Assembly (NCBI GenBank): GCA_031362265.1
Contig: JANLSE010000193.1
Coordinates: forward strand, 1-21,360
Direction: 5' to 3'
From: JANLSE01 sp031362265
GTDB taxonomy: Bacteria > Chloroflexota > Chloroflexia > Chloroflexales > Roseiflexaceae
Length of the DNA stretch: 21,360 nt
A program made the position numbers and the translations under genes. Position 1 is the stretch's first letter. Every line of letters begins with the position of its first letter. The notes under the pieces were generated by a model, which was not told the origin of the DNA, made no database searches, and worked only from the letters and a program-made list of their open reading frames with translations. Below are positions 8,201-15,282 of the stretch, piece after piece.

Positions 8201-8437
8201 CGCAATATCCAGGATGCGCGCAAGAGTGCTGGGTTCGAGATCGCCGACCGGATCAATATCGCACTTGAAGGGGTAGGTGAAGGAGCGCTGGCCGATGCAC
8301 TTACAACTTGGGGCGAGTATATCCGCAGCGAAACGCTTGCTGATACGCTGACCCTTGGCGCGGTTCCGGCAGGGGCGCACCGCGAGGAGTTAGATTTGGA
8401 TACGGGTAGAGTTGTGGTCTTGGGGGTATGGCGGTAA
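5204..8437 (+). CDS. ileS: Isoleucyl-tRNA synthetase with GXHH signature
   Basis: A 1077-residue cytoplasmic class I synthetase that attaches isoleucine to tRNA-Ile and edits valine. The active-site signature is PPTANGRPGIHHV, with G56-I-H-H59 in place of the usual H-x-G-H. KMSKS is at 621-625 within GEKMSKSRGNIVKPDD. DWAISRERYWGTPLPIW near residue 470 is a strong IleRS motif. Zinc-binding-type pairs include CPRC at 184-187 and CWRC near 425. The editing domain falls between about 190 and 410, and the anticodon-binding and long C-terminal regions follow after about 690. Length and style fit the eukaryote-like type 2 IleRS. I chose the ATG at 5204 because AAGGAGGA at 5193-5200 stands directly before it. 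Expression should depend on the upstream T-box. Confidence 0.97.
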   Translation: MPFRDVDTRVAFPKLEEQILEWWKANRVIQQALEHGDRTRPFIFYEGPPTANGRPGIHHVEARVTKDIMIRYHRMRGQYVIGARGGWDTHGLPVEIEVEKELGFSGKPDIEKYGIAEFNAACKASVQRYILDWERNSERIGFWIDMEKPYSTFDNSYIESLWWILRQFWDQGLLFRDYKVTMHCPRCGTTLSDAEVALGFEDDVDDPSVWLRFRHTPSGHPHDAELAGAAFLAWTTTPWTLPANVALALKPDADYVLAVVGGRTEVRDPGEGEDERVVLAAALADKVLGEGNYTVLATFKGDALWGVRYERLFDGVAGAGAPDLSQGYRVVADDFVSLDDGTGIVHIAPAYGDLEIGRKYGLPTLFSVDLSGNMMPEFAELGFGGMFFKKADPLVTRNLKDRGLLFRSGRVRHAYPFCWRCKTALLFYAKPSWYIRTTARKERLIAHNQEVTWVPDHIRSGRFGNWLVNNIDWAISRERYWGTPLPIWISEDGKHLECIGSLEELEQRVGRSLKDLDLHRPYVDDLTWEAPDGHGLMRRIPDVADCWFDSGSMPVAQWHYPFENKELFEQVAGQADFISEAIDQTRGWFYTLHAVSTLLFDRPAFKNVICLGHILDGNGEKMSKSRGNIVKPDDVLNTYGADATRWYMYSAGQPYNPRRFSMDLVGEMLRQFTLTLWNTYSFFTTYANLDGWKPGVGDTDRSQNVTDRWALSRLNVLVRDVTTMMDAYDVYGPAKAIESFVEELSNWYVRRNRRRFWKSEGDADKQAAYTTLHTCLTTLARLMAPFMPFLAEEIYRNLVAEQNPAAPQSVHLAPWPEVATALVDEALLADTAVLLNTISLGRAARRSVGLKVRQPLSELLVRAPRGGEGLRRFEAELRDELNVKAVRYLDSSASFIEYRFRPNLRAVGKKYGKLVPALTAALKELDSDTARAAALACEQGNTVALWVDGQQLDLLPDELLVESSSPEGYAVAEGDGVLTALNTQLTAELEAEGLARELVRNIQDARKSAGFEIADRINIALEGVGEGALADALTTWGEYIRSETLADTLTLGAVPAGAHREELDLDTGRVVVLGVWR

Positions 8438-8854
8438 GAGCATCGTAATGCCCCAAACCCCTACTCAATCCTTTAATGATCGTGGCCTTTCAAGCTTGCC
8501 AGGGCGGTTCCGTCCGCCCCGGCACCCCACGGCAGGGATTTCATCCCTTGACCCTGATTTTAGGATTGCGGCACATCCATCACCTGCGGTCATGCCTCGG
8601 CTGCGGATGGGGCGAGGGTAGTGGCATAGCAATGTGGGCATCGCAATCCAACAATGGTAGGGGCGATACCAAGCTGCCTTCATCTTACCACCACGGTCGT
8701 CGTGCCACGCGGCGTGTGTTCGCCCGCAACGAACACCACAGGGCATCGCGATCCAACAATGGTAGGGGCGATACCGAGCCGCTTCCATCCTGCCACCAAG
8801 GTCGTCCTGCCACGCAGCGCGTGTTCGCCCACAACGATTACCGCAGTGTGACTC
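8438..8854. other. Repeat-rich gap between convergent ileS and ABC ATPase genes
   Basis: About 417 bases with no credible gene. GGGCGG at 8502-8507 pairs with CCGCCC at 8514-8519, and AGGGAT at 8534-8539 with ATCCCT at 8543-8548. These two small hairpins could end ileS transcription but lack T-runs. The right half is a 105-bp tandem duplication. Open frames here are low-complexity by-products of the repeats. Confidence 0.7.
8636..8845 (+). repeat. Tandem duplication, two copies of about 105 bp
   Basis: Copy 1 is 8636-8740 and copy 2 is 8741-8845, both beginning GGGCATCGCRATCCAACAAT, and they match at most positions. Each contains GGTAGGGGCGATACC. Copy 1 also has GTGTTCG...CGAACAC able to form a 7-bp stem. 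It ends about ten bases from the ABC ATPase stop codon. Confidence 0.85.
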
Positions 8855-9907
8855 TCACCCTAGCGCGAGGGCGGCCTCAGGAGGGAATGCCAGATCGACC
8901 TGCTCACCTGGTTGTGGAAGTGTCACATCGGGGCGATTGAACGAATCGTAGTGTAGGCTCTGCTCGGCGAGGCGCACTCGTACACGAACGACTGGCCCAA
9001 GGTATTGGATATCCTCGATGAGCCCATGCAAATGATTGAGTGTGCCATTTTGGCTTTTCGAGAGTGCAATCGTCTCTGGGCGTAGGGCAACCGCAATCGT
9101 CGCACCAAGCGCGCCACTAGCTGGCTGCGCCAATGTGAATTCCTGCCCGTCTACTGAGACACGCCCACCCGCTGCAATTTGGGCATTCAATACATTCAGT
9201 GTCCCAACAAACGAGGCTACAAAACGTGTCGCAGGGGCATTGTAGATAGCACTCGGAGTGCCAATCTGTTCGACCCGGCCCTGATTCATGACCACAATCC
9301 GATCGGAGAGCGAAAGTGCCTCCTCTTGATCGTGAGTGACATAGATCGTCGTGATTCCAAGCTGGCGTTGAATAGCGCGAATCTCCTGGCGTAGGCTAAT
9401 ACGAATCTTAGCATCAAGCGCCGAAAGTGGCTCATCCAGGAGCAATACCTGTGGGCGAATAGCAATTGCCCGCGCAAGCGCCACCCGTTGCTGTTGGCCT
9501 CCTGAGAGCTGGTTAGGATAGCGCGACCCAAACTCACGCATGTGAATCAGATCGAGCATTTCGCTAACGCGCTGCTGAATCTCAGTTTTGTCCTGGCCCT
9601 GCACGCGTAACCCAAAACCAATATTGTCGGTGACAGACATATTTGGGAAGAGCGCATACGATTGAAAGACCATCCCAATATTGCGGCGATTCGGCGGCAC
9701 ACGCGTAATATCGTTGCCATCAATCGTAATCTCACCGCTGGTTGGCGCTTCAAACCCAGCCACCATGCGCAGTGTGGTTGTCTTCCCACACCCAGAAGGG
9801 CCGAGGAATGAGATAAACTCACCCTTCTCGATCTGCATGCTGAATGATTCAACTGCAACCGATTGCCCAAATGTCTTACGAAGTTGGTTTAGTTCAAGGA
9901 ACGACAT
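8855..9907 (-). CDS. ABC importer ATP-binding protein (PotA/FbpC-like)
   Basis: A 350-residue ATPase that drives the importer encoded upstream. Motifs in order are Walker A GPSGCGKT at 36-43, Q-loop Q81, signature LSGGQ at 133-137, Walker B VLLLDEP at 153-159, D-loop SALD at 161-164 and switch His191 in THDQEEA. After about residue 235 a C-terminal TOBE-type domain follows, usual in the polyamine/iron/molybdate/sugar class of importers. The start ATG at 9907 has GAGGG just before it. The gene is last in its operon, 42 bases after the second permease. Sequence alone does not give the substrate. Confidence 0.93.
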   Translation of the reverse strand: MSFLELNQLRKTFGQSVAVESFSMQIEKGEFISFLGPSGCGKTTTLRMVAGFEAPTSGEITIDGNDITRVPPNRRNIGMVFQSYALFPNMSVTDNIGFGLRVQGQDKTEIQQRVSEMLDLIHMREFGSRYPNQLSGGQQQRVALARAIAIRPQVLLLDEPLSALDAKIRISLRQEIRAIQRQLGITTIYVTHDQEEALSLSDRIVVMNQGRVEQIGTPSAIYNAPATRFVASFVGTLNVLNAQIAAGGRVSVDGQEFTLAQPASGALGATIAVALRPETIALSKSQNGTLNHLHGLIEDIQYLGPVVRVRVRLAEQSLHYDSFNRPDVTLPQPGEQVDLAFPPEAALALG

Positions 9908-9949
9908 GTAACCCTCATGTTAGGATGGTTCATTCGCTCAGCCATCATG

Positions 9950-10714
9950 TCATCTTGCGACATCGCGACTGAGACCTTGGAATATTGCAATCGAGCCCCA
10001 GGTGAGCAGGAAACTTACCACAGCCAGCGCAGAAGGCTCATAGACTTTGCTGCTACTGAGCAGATTCATGTACGGCCCAAATGCTGGTTGGGCGAGCAAC
10101 GAGGCGATCGTAAATTCACCCATCACAATTGCGAAGGTGACAAACGCACCACTGAGAAGCGCGACAACGATATTCGGGAAAATCACGCGCGCCATGATTG
10201 TCAGCCAATTTGCGCCAAGACTCTGAGCCGCCTCGGTAAGCACACGCACATTAATTGACCGCAGGCCAGTATCGACCGCGCGATACATATATGGAAATGA
10301 GAGCACGACATACGCTCCGATAAGCAGAACCCATAACCCCTGGCGGCTATCGGTGAGCGGAGTGCGGTTATAGCTACGCGCCAGCCCAAAAACAAGCACA
10401 ACGGCCGGAACCACAATCGGGAGCAAGGTGAAGAACTCAATCAATGGGCGTAGCCGAGGCAATCGGATCTGTACCCAGTATGCAGTTGGAACCAGCAGTA
10501 GTGCGCTAATCAAGATAGTTGCTAAGGCTGTCTGAAACGAGAATGCGAAGCTCTCAAAAAATTTTGTGTCGTTGAATACATTGGCATATGCAGTGAAACC
10601 AAGCACGCCCTTCTTTGCCTGGAGCGAGAACTGGAGCGTCGCTGCGAGTGGCAACAGAAAATAGGTTGCTCCAATAATGAGCCAGAGCCACGACCAGATA
10701 CGATGTACTCGCAT
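9950..10714 (-). CDS. ABC importer permease, PotC-like
   Basis: A 254-residue inner-membrane protein with about six hydrophobic segments, beginning WLWLIIGATYFLLPLAATL at residues 9-27. The cytoplasmic EAA loop that docks on the ATPase is EAAQSLGANWLTIMARVIFP at 161-180. Length fits the second permease of polyamine/iron-type importers. An AGGA lies about eight bases before the ATG. It follows the first permease by 56 bases and precedes the ATPase. Confidence 0.9.
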   Translation of the reverse strand: MRVHRIWSWLWLIIGATYFLLPLAATLQFSLQAKKGVLGFTAYANVFNDTKFFESFAFSFQTALATILISALLLVPTAYWVQIRLPRLRPLIEFFTLLPIVVPAVVLVFGLARSYNRTPLTDSRQGLWVLLIGAYVVLSFPYMYRAVDTGLRSINVRVLTEAAQSLGANWLTIMARVIFPNIVVALLSGAFVTFAIVMGEFTIASLLAQPAFGPYMNLLSSSKVYEPSALAVVSFLLTWGSIAIFQGLSRDVAR

Positions 10715-10770
10715 ACCATATTCCTATCGACAGGGCGCCACAACACAGGCAGAGAAAATTATGTTACTTG

Positions 10771-11667
10771 CTATTGCTTCACCCAGCGCTCAGCCCAGCG
10801 TTGCATCCGAGAATAAATCGCGATCGTGATCCCCATAATCACAATCATACCGAACGCAAGCGCATTGCCAAGCCCGGGGTTGGACAAAGCGTCGCTACTA
10901 AGCTGTGCCCCAATGAGAATAGTAACGACACTACCTTGGCTGCCGCCACCAGTGAGTGCAAAAGCTGTTGCATGTGCGCCAAAGGCATTGCCAAATAAGA
11001 GTGCCATCGCACCAAGCAGGGAGGGCATCAGAACGGGAAATGCAACATAGCGCCAGTACTGATAGCTTGTCGCACCGAGATTCTCACTGGCCTCGCGCCA
11101 TTCACGCTTCAGCCCATCAAGCGCAGGAGCAACCACCAAAACCATGAGAGGGATTTGAAAATAGATATAGGTGATTGCTAAACCCCAAAAGCTATAGAGA
11201 CTAAAACTGGGGTAGAGCACGATCCCGATTGAGCGGAGCCACTGAGTCACCAATCCAAGCTGACCAAGCGTCGCAATAAATGCAAAGGCAAGCGGGATGC
11301 CAGCAAAGTTCGATGCGACCCCCGAAAAGGTGAGCACAGTTGCCCGAACAAAGCGTGGTAATTTACCAACTGTGATCGCATACGCCAACAGGAAGCCCAG
11401 CAACCCGCCACCTAATGCTGTCACAAGGCTGAGTTCAATGGTATAGATATACGAACTACGAATAAATGGCGTGTTTAGATCGAGAATATGTTGAAGTGTA
11501 AGGCCACTCGCTGGATCAGTGAATGTTTGAACGACGATTGAGACTGCTGGGTAGAGCAAGAATGCGCCAATAAAGAGAAAAAACGGCAGCACACCAAGCC
11601 AAACCCAAGAGAGACGCGATCGCAGCTTGGGCGCAGTGTCGGGGATCGGCAGGGTTTGATCGATCAT
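10771..11667 (-). CDS. ABC importer permease, PotB-like
   Basis: A 298-residue inner-membrane protein with about six to seven hydrophobic segments, the first being VWLGVLPFFLFIGAFLLYPA near residues 22-41. The EAA loop is EASENLGATSYQYWRYVAFP at about 192-211. I placed the start at the ATG at 11667, which has AGGTAG upstream, instead of an in-frame TTG at 11706. It lies 72 bases downstream of the binding-protein gene and should form a heterodimeric channel with the next permease. Confidence 0.9.
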   Translation of the reverse strand: MIDQTLPIPDTAPKLRSRLSWVWLGVLPFFLFIGAFLLYPAVSIVVQTFTDPASGLTLQHILDLNTPFIRSSYIYTIELSLVTALGGGLLGFLLAYAITVGKLPRFVRATVLTFSGVASNFAGIPLAFAFIATLGQLGLVTQWLRSIGIVLYPSFSLYSFWGLAITYIYFQIPLMVLVVAPALDGLKREWREASENLGATSYQYWRYVAFPVLMPSLLGAMALLFGNAFGAHATAFALTGGGSQGSVVTILIGAQLSSDALSNPGLGNALAFGMIVIMGITIAIYSRMQRWAERWVKQ

Positions 11668-11739
11668 GCGTACTACCTGTGCTGACAGGCCAACGTAGCG
11701 GCACAAGCAATTGCACCGCTACGCTACCCAACCTCAATA

Positions 11740-13005
11740 CTACTTGACGGTCGCACCAACGATGGTTGGCCAGCCAGCCTTAATAGCATCGGTAGCCTTG
11801 CTGATCTGATCGCCAGTTGGGATGGCAACCTTCGCACTGATCTTTGGCAACTTGGCAAGCAGATCCTCAGAGACCTTGCCGGCCTTCTTAACTGCCTCCA
11901 AGCGAGCAGGTGAGGCATAGCCCTTCAGCCAAATCAGCTGCCCCTCATCCGAGTAAATGAACTCCATCCATAGCCGAGCAGCGTATGGGCGCGGCGAATA
12001 GGCACTAATCCCCTGAACGTAGACACCGGCGAGCGAGCCACTGCTTGGCACAACAACGGCGATTTCAGGGTTGCCTGCGCTGGCATCGCGATTGGCGAGG
12101 GCATTATAATCCCAGCGCAACGCGATTGGCGTCTCACCCTTAGCGATTGTCGCAGGTTTAGCGACCACTGGGATAAAATTGCCTGCGTCATTCAGCTTCT
12201 TGAAGAACTCCAGGCCAGGGGTTGGGTTGTCGAGCGAGCCACCGTTACCGAGTGCTGCTGCCCAAACTGCATTAATCGCCTGGCCAGATCCAGTCGGATC
12301 GCCAGCCAATGCGACCTGACCCTTATATTCGGGTTTGAGCAGATCAGCCCAATCCTGTGGAACATTTGTGACCACCTGGGTGTTCACTTCCATGGTCATA
12401 ACGCCATAGTAGTCGCCATACCAGAAGCCATCGGCATCCTTAAGCTCATCAGCGATATCGGCCCATCCAGCAACCTTGTAGGGCTGCAGTAAGCCATCCT
12501 TTTTGGCAGTATCACCCCAGGTGAAGCCAACATCGATCACATCAGGGTTCTGTGGGCCATTGCTACCTGCATTGGCCTTGATCGCCTCAAGCTCCTGCGC
12601 GGAGCTTCCATCTGGGTTGAGATCCTCAAGCTTGATGAAGGGATATTTGGCTAGAAAGGCCTTCTTCATCTCGCCGTAATTGGCCCAATCGTTTGGTAGC
12701 GCGATCACAGAAAGTGCGCCCTCTGCCTTGGCTAGCTCTACCAGCTTATCCATTCCACCAATCGCAGCTAAATCGATCGGGCCGGGAGCTGGGGCAGCGG
12801 GCAAAGCAGCCGGTGCGGCAGGCGCTGTTGTAGGTGCAGGAGCGGCAGTTGCAGCAGGGGCAGCTGGGGCAGCAGTTGGAGCGGCTGGAGCAACCGGAGC
12901 GGCTGGGGCGGCCTGCCCGCATGCGGCAAGCACTGCACCAGCGCCAGCAAAGGCGCTCAACCGAAGAAAGCCACGCCGTGAGATCCTACGTTCATTGATT
13001 GCCAT
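11740..13005 (-). CDS. ABC importer substrate-binding lipoprotein, Tat-type signal
   Basis: A 421-residue extracellular solute-binding protein, family 1-like. The N-terminus has a twin-arginine motif, SRRGFLRL, at residues 9-16, then a hydrophobic stretch and the lipobox VLAAC with Cys29. It should be exported folded by Tat and anchored by lipid. Residues 30-76 are an Ala/Pro/Thr linker. The binding domain begins near DKLVELAKAEGALSVIALP at about 85 and runs to the end; a type-II periplasmic-binding fold is expected. AGGAGG at 13017-13022 sets the start. Relatives bind Fe(III), polyamines or 2-aminoethylphosphonate; no residue pattern lets me choose between them. The gene heads a complete four-gene importer operon. 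Confidence 0.9.
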   Translation of the reverse strand: MAINERRISRRGFLRLSAFAGAGAVLAACGQAAPAAPVAPAAPTAAPAAPAATAAPAPTTAPAAPAALPAAPAPGPIDLAAIGGMDKLVELAKAEGALSVIALPNDWANYGEMKKAFLAKYPFIKLEDLNPDGSSAQELEAIKANAGSNGPQNPDVIDVGFTWGDTAKKDGLLQPYKVAGWADIADELKDADGFWYGDYYGVMTMEVNTQVVTNVPQDWADLLKPEYKGQVALAGDPTGSGQAINAVWAAALGNGGSLDNPTPGLEFFKKLNDAGNFIPVVAKPATIAKGETPIALRWDYNALANRDASAGNPEIAVVVPSSGSLAGVYVQGISAYSPRPYAARLWMEFIYSDEGQLIWLKGYASPARLEAVKKAGKVSEDLLAKLPKISAKVAIPTGDQISKATDAIKAGWPTIVGATVK

Positions 13006-13029
13006 TTGGTGAATTCCTCCTAAGAAATC

Positions 13030-13045
13030 TGTGTACTTCTACACA
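13030..13045 (-). promoter_or_regulatory. Short dyad in the 5' leader of the importer operon
   Basis: TGTGTA at 13030-13035 pairs with TACACA at 13040-13045 around a four-base loop, eight bases upstream of the binding-protein ribosome-binding site. It may be an operator or RNA hairpin. I see no convincing -10/-35 pair for this operon in the 13006-13293 gap. Confidence 0.3.
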
Positions 13046-13228
13046 CCGGTTGAGCCGATCAATACGAACGACATCATTGCCGAGCGCAAAGCTCTAAACT
13101 ATGGTATTACTATTCGTGGTTACCACAGAGCAGCAATTTCCAGTATGTCGAGTAAATCTAGTCGATCTCTGTGAAGCGTGTGTCATGGCAATGTTAGTCA
13201 GAGGTTAAGGGATCGATCAATCAAACGC

Positions 13229-13260
13229 TGGAATGATGGAGCAATGGAACGATGGAGTAT
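13229..13260 (+). repeat. Tandem 8-bp repeat TGGARYRA-like x4
   Basis: Four consecutive octamers, TGGAATGA, TGGAGCAA, TGGAACGA and TGGAGTAT, lie between the importer operon and the DA1-like gene. The constant part is TGGA. Confidence 0.7.
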
Positions 13261-13293
13261 TGATACAATTCTATGTGCTGCTGCACATACCAA

Positions 13294-14025
13294 TTATCCA
13301 GCCTTACGAACAGCCTCAAGTACACCCATCGGCCCAAAGCTACGTTCAATCTCAAGCACTTCTTCCAAGAAGGGGCGGTAGGGGTGTTGCGAGGTAATCA
13401 TCTGGCGGGCAGCTTTGGTGCAGCCGAGATAGCACAAATGGCGATACGCGACCCACTCGGCAAAGCCCTCACGCAGGTGATCATCAGAGAGGCGTGGGGC
13501 ATTTTCGTTCTGCCATGCATGGGCATACTCATGTGCAACAACCGTACGAAATAAGAGCCGCGGCATACCATAGAGCATATAAATCGCACGCATATCGCCA
13601 TTACGCTGATACAGCCCTTGGACATGGCCTTCACTTACTATAGTCGCTCCAGCTTGATTACGGATTGAGTTCATTGTTGGCGCATCAACCAGCCGGAACA
13701 TAACCCCAAAACGAAGATCGAGCCGCAGTTGTGCGACAACCGCACCAACCGTCTCGCGAAAGAGTTGCTCGGCCTGCTGTGAATCATACACCGCCGTCGA
13801 ATGGCAAGTCGCACACAAACACCGTCCATCGTGGAGCTGCCAGTGGGCATCGGGAAGCGGTGCCGAACAAACGTCACAGCGCTGACGGTTCTCAATACAA
13901 TTGGCACAGTAGCGTTCAGGGCGATCAGGGAGTGCAAAAAACGAACCACTGAGCAGGCCACCACAGGCCGCACAGTGATCACGCGCATATTTCTGCTGTG
14001 GATTGAGTGTGGCTAAGCTCGTCAT
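13294..14025 (-). CDS. DA1-like zinc metallopeptidase with N-terminal zinc fingers
   Basis: A 243-residue protein. Residues 18-74 hold four CxxC-type pairs (C18/C21, C40/C43, C50/C53, C71/C74, with an extra C69), which should bind zinc in a LIM- or ribbon-like fold. The C-terminal half has HEYAH at 165-169 followed by EGFAEW at 186-191. This is the HExxH plus downstream Glu arrangement of gluzincin peptidases, and matches the DA1-like family, whose plant members are LIM-containing peptidases controlled by ubiquitin. There is no signal peptide, so a cytoplasmic role is likely. I chose the ATG at 14025, with AGGA eight bases upstream, over an ATG at 14064 that lacks one. The substrate is unknown. 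The family call is from motif order, not a search. Confidence 0.8.
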   Translation of the reverse strand: MTSLATLNPQQKYARDHCAACGGLLSGSFFALPDRPERYCANCIENRQRCDVCSAPLPDAHWQLHDGRCLCATCHSTAVYDSQQAEQLFRETVGAVVAQLRLDLRFGVMFRLVDAPTMNSIRNQAGATIVSEGHVQGLYQRNGDMRAIYMLYGMPRLLFRTVVAHEYAHAWQNENAPRLSDDHLREGFAEWVAYRHLCYLGCTKAARQMITSQHPYRPFLEEVLEIERSFGPMGVLEAVRKAG

Positions 14026-14076
14026 TATTGATTCCTGCTGGCACCCATGGTTGAAGGATACCATACAGGCAGCGGA

Positions 14077-14139
14077 GAGCGCAAAGCGCAGAACGCAGAA
14101 CGGAGAGCGCAGAACGCAGAGCGCAGAACGCAGAGTGCA
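14077..14139 (+). repeat. Nine tandem heptamers GARCGCA
   Basis: Nine consecutive 7-bp units, mostly GAGCGCA or GAACGCA, run from 14077 to 14139 in the gap between the DA1-like gene and the EamA transporter. No unit departs from the register. Confidence 0.88.
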
Positions 14140-14166
14140 TTCACCCTGTCAGGTGGTCTGCTGGTC

Positions 14167-15066
14167 TTACCGTTTGGGTCGAGTAACTGCGGCCTTACGA
14201 CCGATACCAACCACGGCAACAACAGCAATTGCGACAATAATCGTGGCTGGGGTGATTGTTTCGCCAAGCAACACACTTGCGGCAGCGAATGTCACAAATG
14301 GCTGGAGCAATTGAACCTGCCCAACCCGTGCAATTCCGCCAAGCGCCAGGCCGCGATACCAAGCGAAAAAGCCAAGAAACATACTGAAGACACTCACATA
14401 TGCAAACCCGATCCAGGCCTGAGTTGATGCATGCAGACCACCAGCATTTGCAACCCAAGCAACTGGCCCGATCAAGAATGGTGCAGCCAGCAATAACGCC
14501 CAGCAGATCACTTGCCAGCTACCAAGCTCATGCGCTAGGCGCCCGCCTTCGGCATAGCCAATTGCAGCTGCCACAACTGCGCCAATCAACACAAGATCAG
14601 CGCCTTGCAGTGTTCCACCACCAGTGACAAGCGCAAATCCAATCACGATCAGGCTCCCAAGCACACCAATACACCAGAATCGTAATGAGGGCCGCTCACC
14701 AGCCCGCATCGCTCCAGCAACCGCAGTTGCCAAGGGCAGAATACCAATCATGATCGCGCCATGATTGGCAGGTACTGAACGCAATGCCCACGCTGAAAGT
14801 AATGGAAAGCCAACCACCACACCAGCGGCAACGACAATCAGGCGCCCCCACTGCTCACGTGAGGGGATCTTTTGGCGGGTGAATATTAACAATATCAGCG
14901 CAAGTGTGGCTGCAACCAACGCTCGCCCAAGCCCAACAAATGTTGGATCGAGATCTGCTACGGCAATACGGGTGGCAGGCAATGTAAAGCCAAACGCAAA
15001 AATACCTAACAACCCATAGAATAACCCGTTTGTCTCGTTGCGTTGCTGCTCGGCAGTGATTTGCAT
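14167..15066 (-). CDS. EamA-family (DMT superfamily) transporter
   Basis: A 299-residue inner-membrane protein with about ten hydrophobic segments in two similar halves, the layout of two EamA domains. The first helix is GLFYGLLGIFAFGFTLPATR at about 15-34. The fifth-sixth segment region has LPLATAVAGAM and FVGLGRALVAATLALILLIF-like stretches typical of drug/metabolite exporters. I placed the start at the ATG at 15066 (MQITAEQQRNE), preceded by AAGGT eight bases upstream; longer starts at 15087, 15093 or a TTG at 15135 add sequence that looks non-coding. Substrates in this family include amino acids and metabolites; none can be assigned here. Confidence 0.9.
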   Translation of the reverse strand: MQITAEQQRNETNGLFYGLLGIFAFGFTLPATRIAVADLDPTFVGLGRALVAATLALILLIFTRQKIPSREQWGRLIVVAAGVVVGFPLLSAWALRSVPANHGAIMIGILPLATAVAGAMRAGERPSLRFWCIGVLGSLIVIGFALVTGGGTLQGADLVLIGAVVAAAIGYAEGGRLAHELGSWQVICWALLLAAPFLIGPVAWVANAGGLHASTQAWIGFAYVSVFSMFLGFFAWYRGLALGGIARVGQVQLLQPFVTFAAASVLLGETITPATIIVAIAVVAVVGIGRKAAVTRPKR

Positions 15067-15203
15067 ATGGATACCTTGTAACATGCTCATTTCGTTACAA
15101 GTGTAGGCCACTGTACATCCTTGCGCAAGTGACAACTATCGGCATGCGGTGGGAACAATGCACGCCAACAACACAAGGCCATCACGCGAGATCCGAGCTT
15201 TAA

Positions 15204-15227
15204 ACGCAAAGACGCAAAGACGCAAGG
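15204..15227 (+). repeat. Tandem 8-bp repeat ACGCAAAG x3
   Basis: ACGCAAAG, ACGCAAAG and ACGCAAGG stand in a row in the gap between the EamA and YceI genes. They are the same unit as at 4772-4795 and 17681-17755. Confidence 0.85.
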
Positions 15228-15282
15228 AACAAAACCTTACATCTTTGCATTACATAAAAGGCCACACCACAGCGTTTATGCT

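Noticed and set aside
8636..8845. Possible CRISPR
   Set aside because: Only two long, diverged copies lie directly next to each other, without short identical repeats and unique spacers.
8476..8940. Reading frame of 154 codons after ileS
   Set aside because: It runs through the 105-bp duplication and into the ABC ATPase gene on the other strand; its product has no recognisable domain and no ribosome-binding site was seen.
12680..13012. Long Ala/Gly-rich reading frame on the plus strand
   Set aside because: It is the antisense of the Ala/Pro linker and signal peptide of the binding lipoprotein, whose own frame has clear domains and a ribosome-binding site.
13273..13288. ATGTGC/GCACAT hairpin as terminator of the DA1-like gene
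   Set aside because: A 6-bp stem with no following T-run is too weak to call.
14077..14139. Possible coding continuation or origin-type iterons
   Set aside because: The heptamers are not in a gene with other support, no replication initiator gene is near, and no DnaA-box-like sequence was seen.
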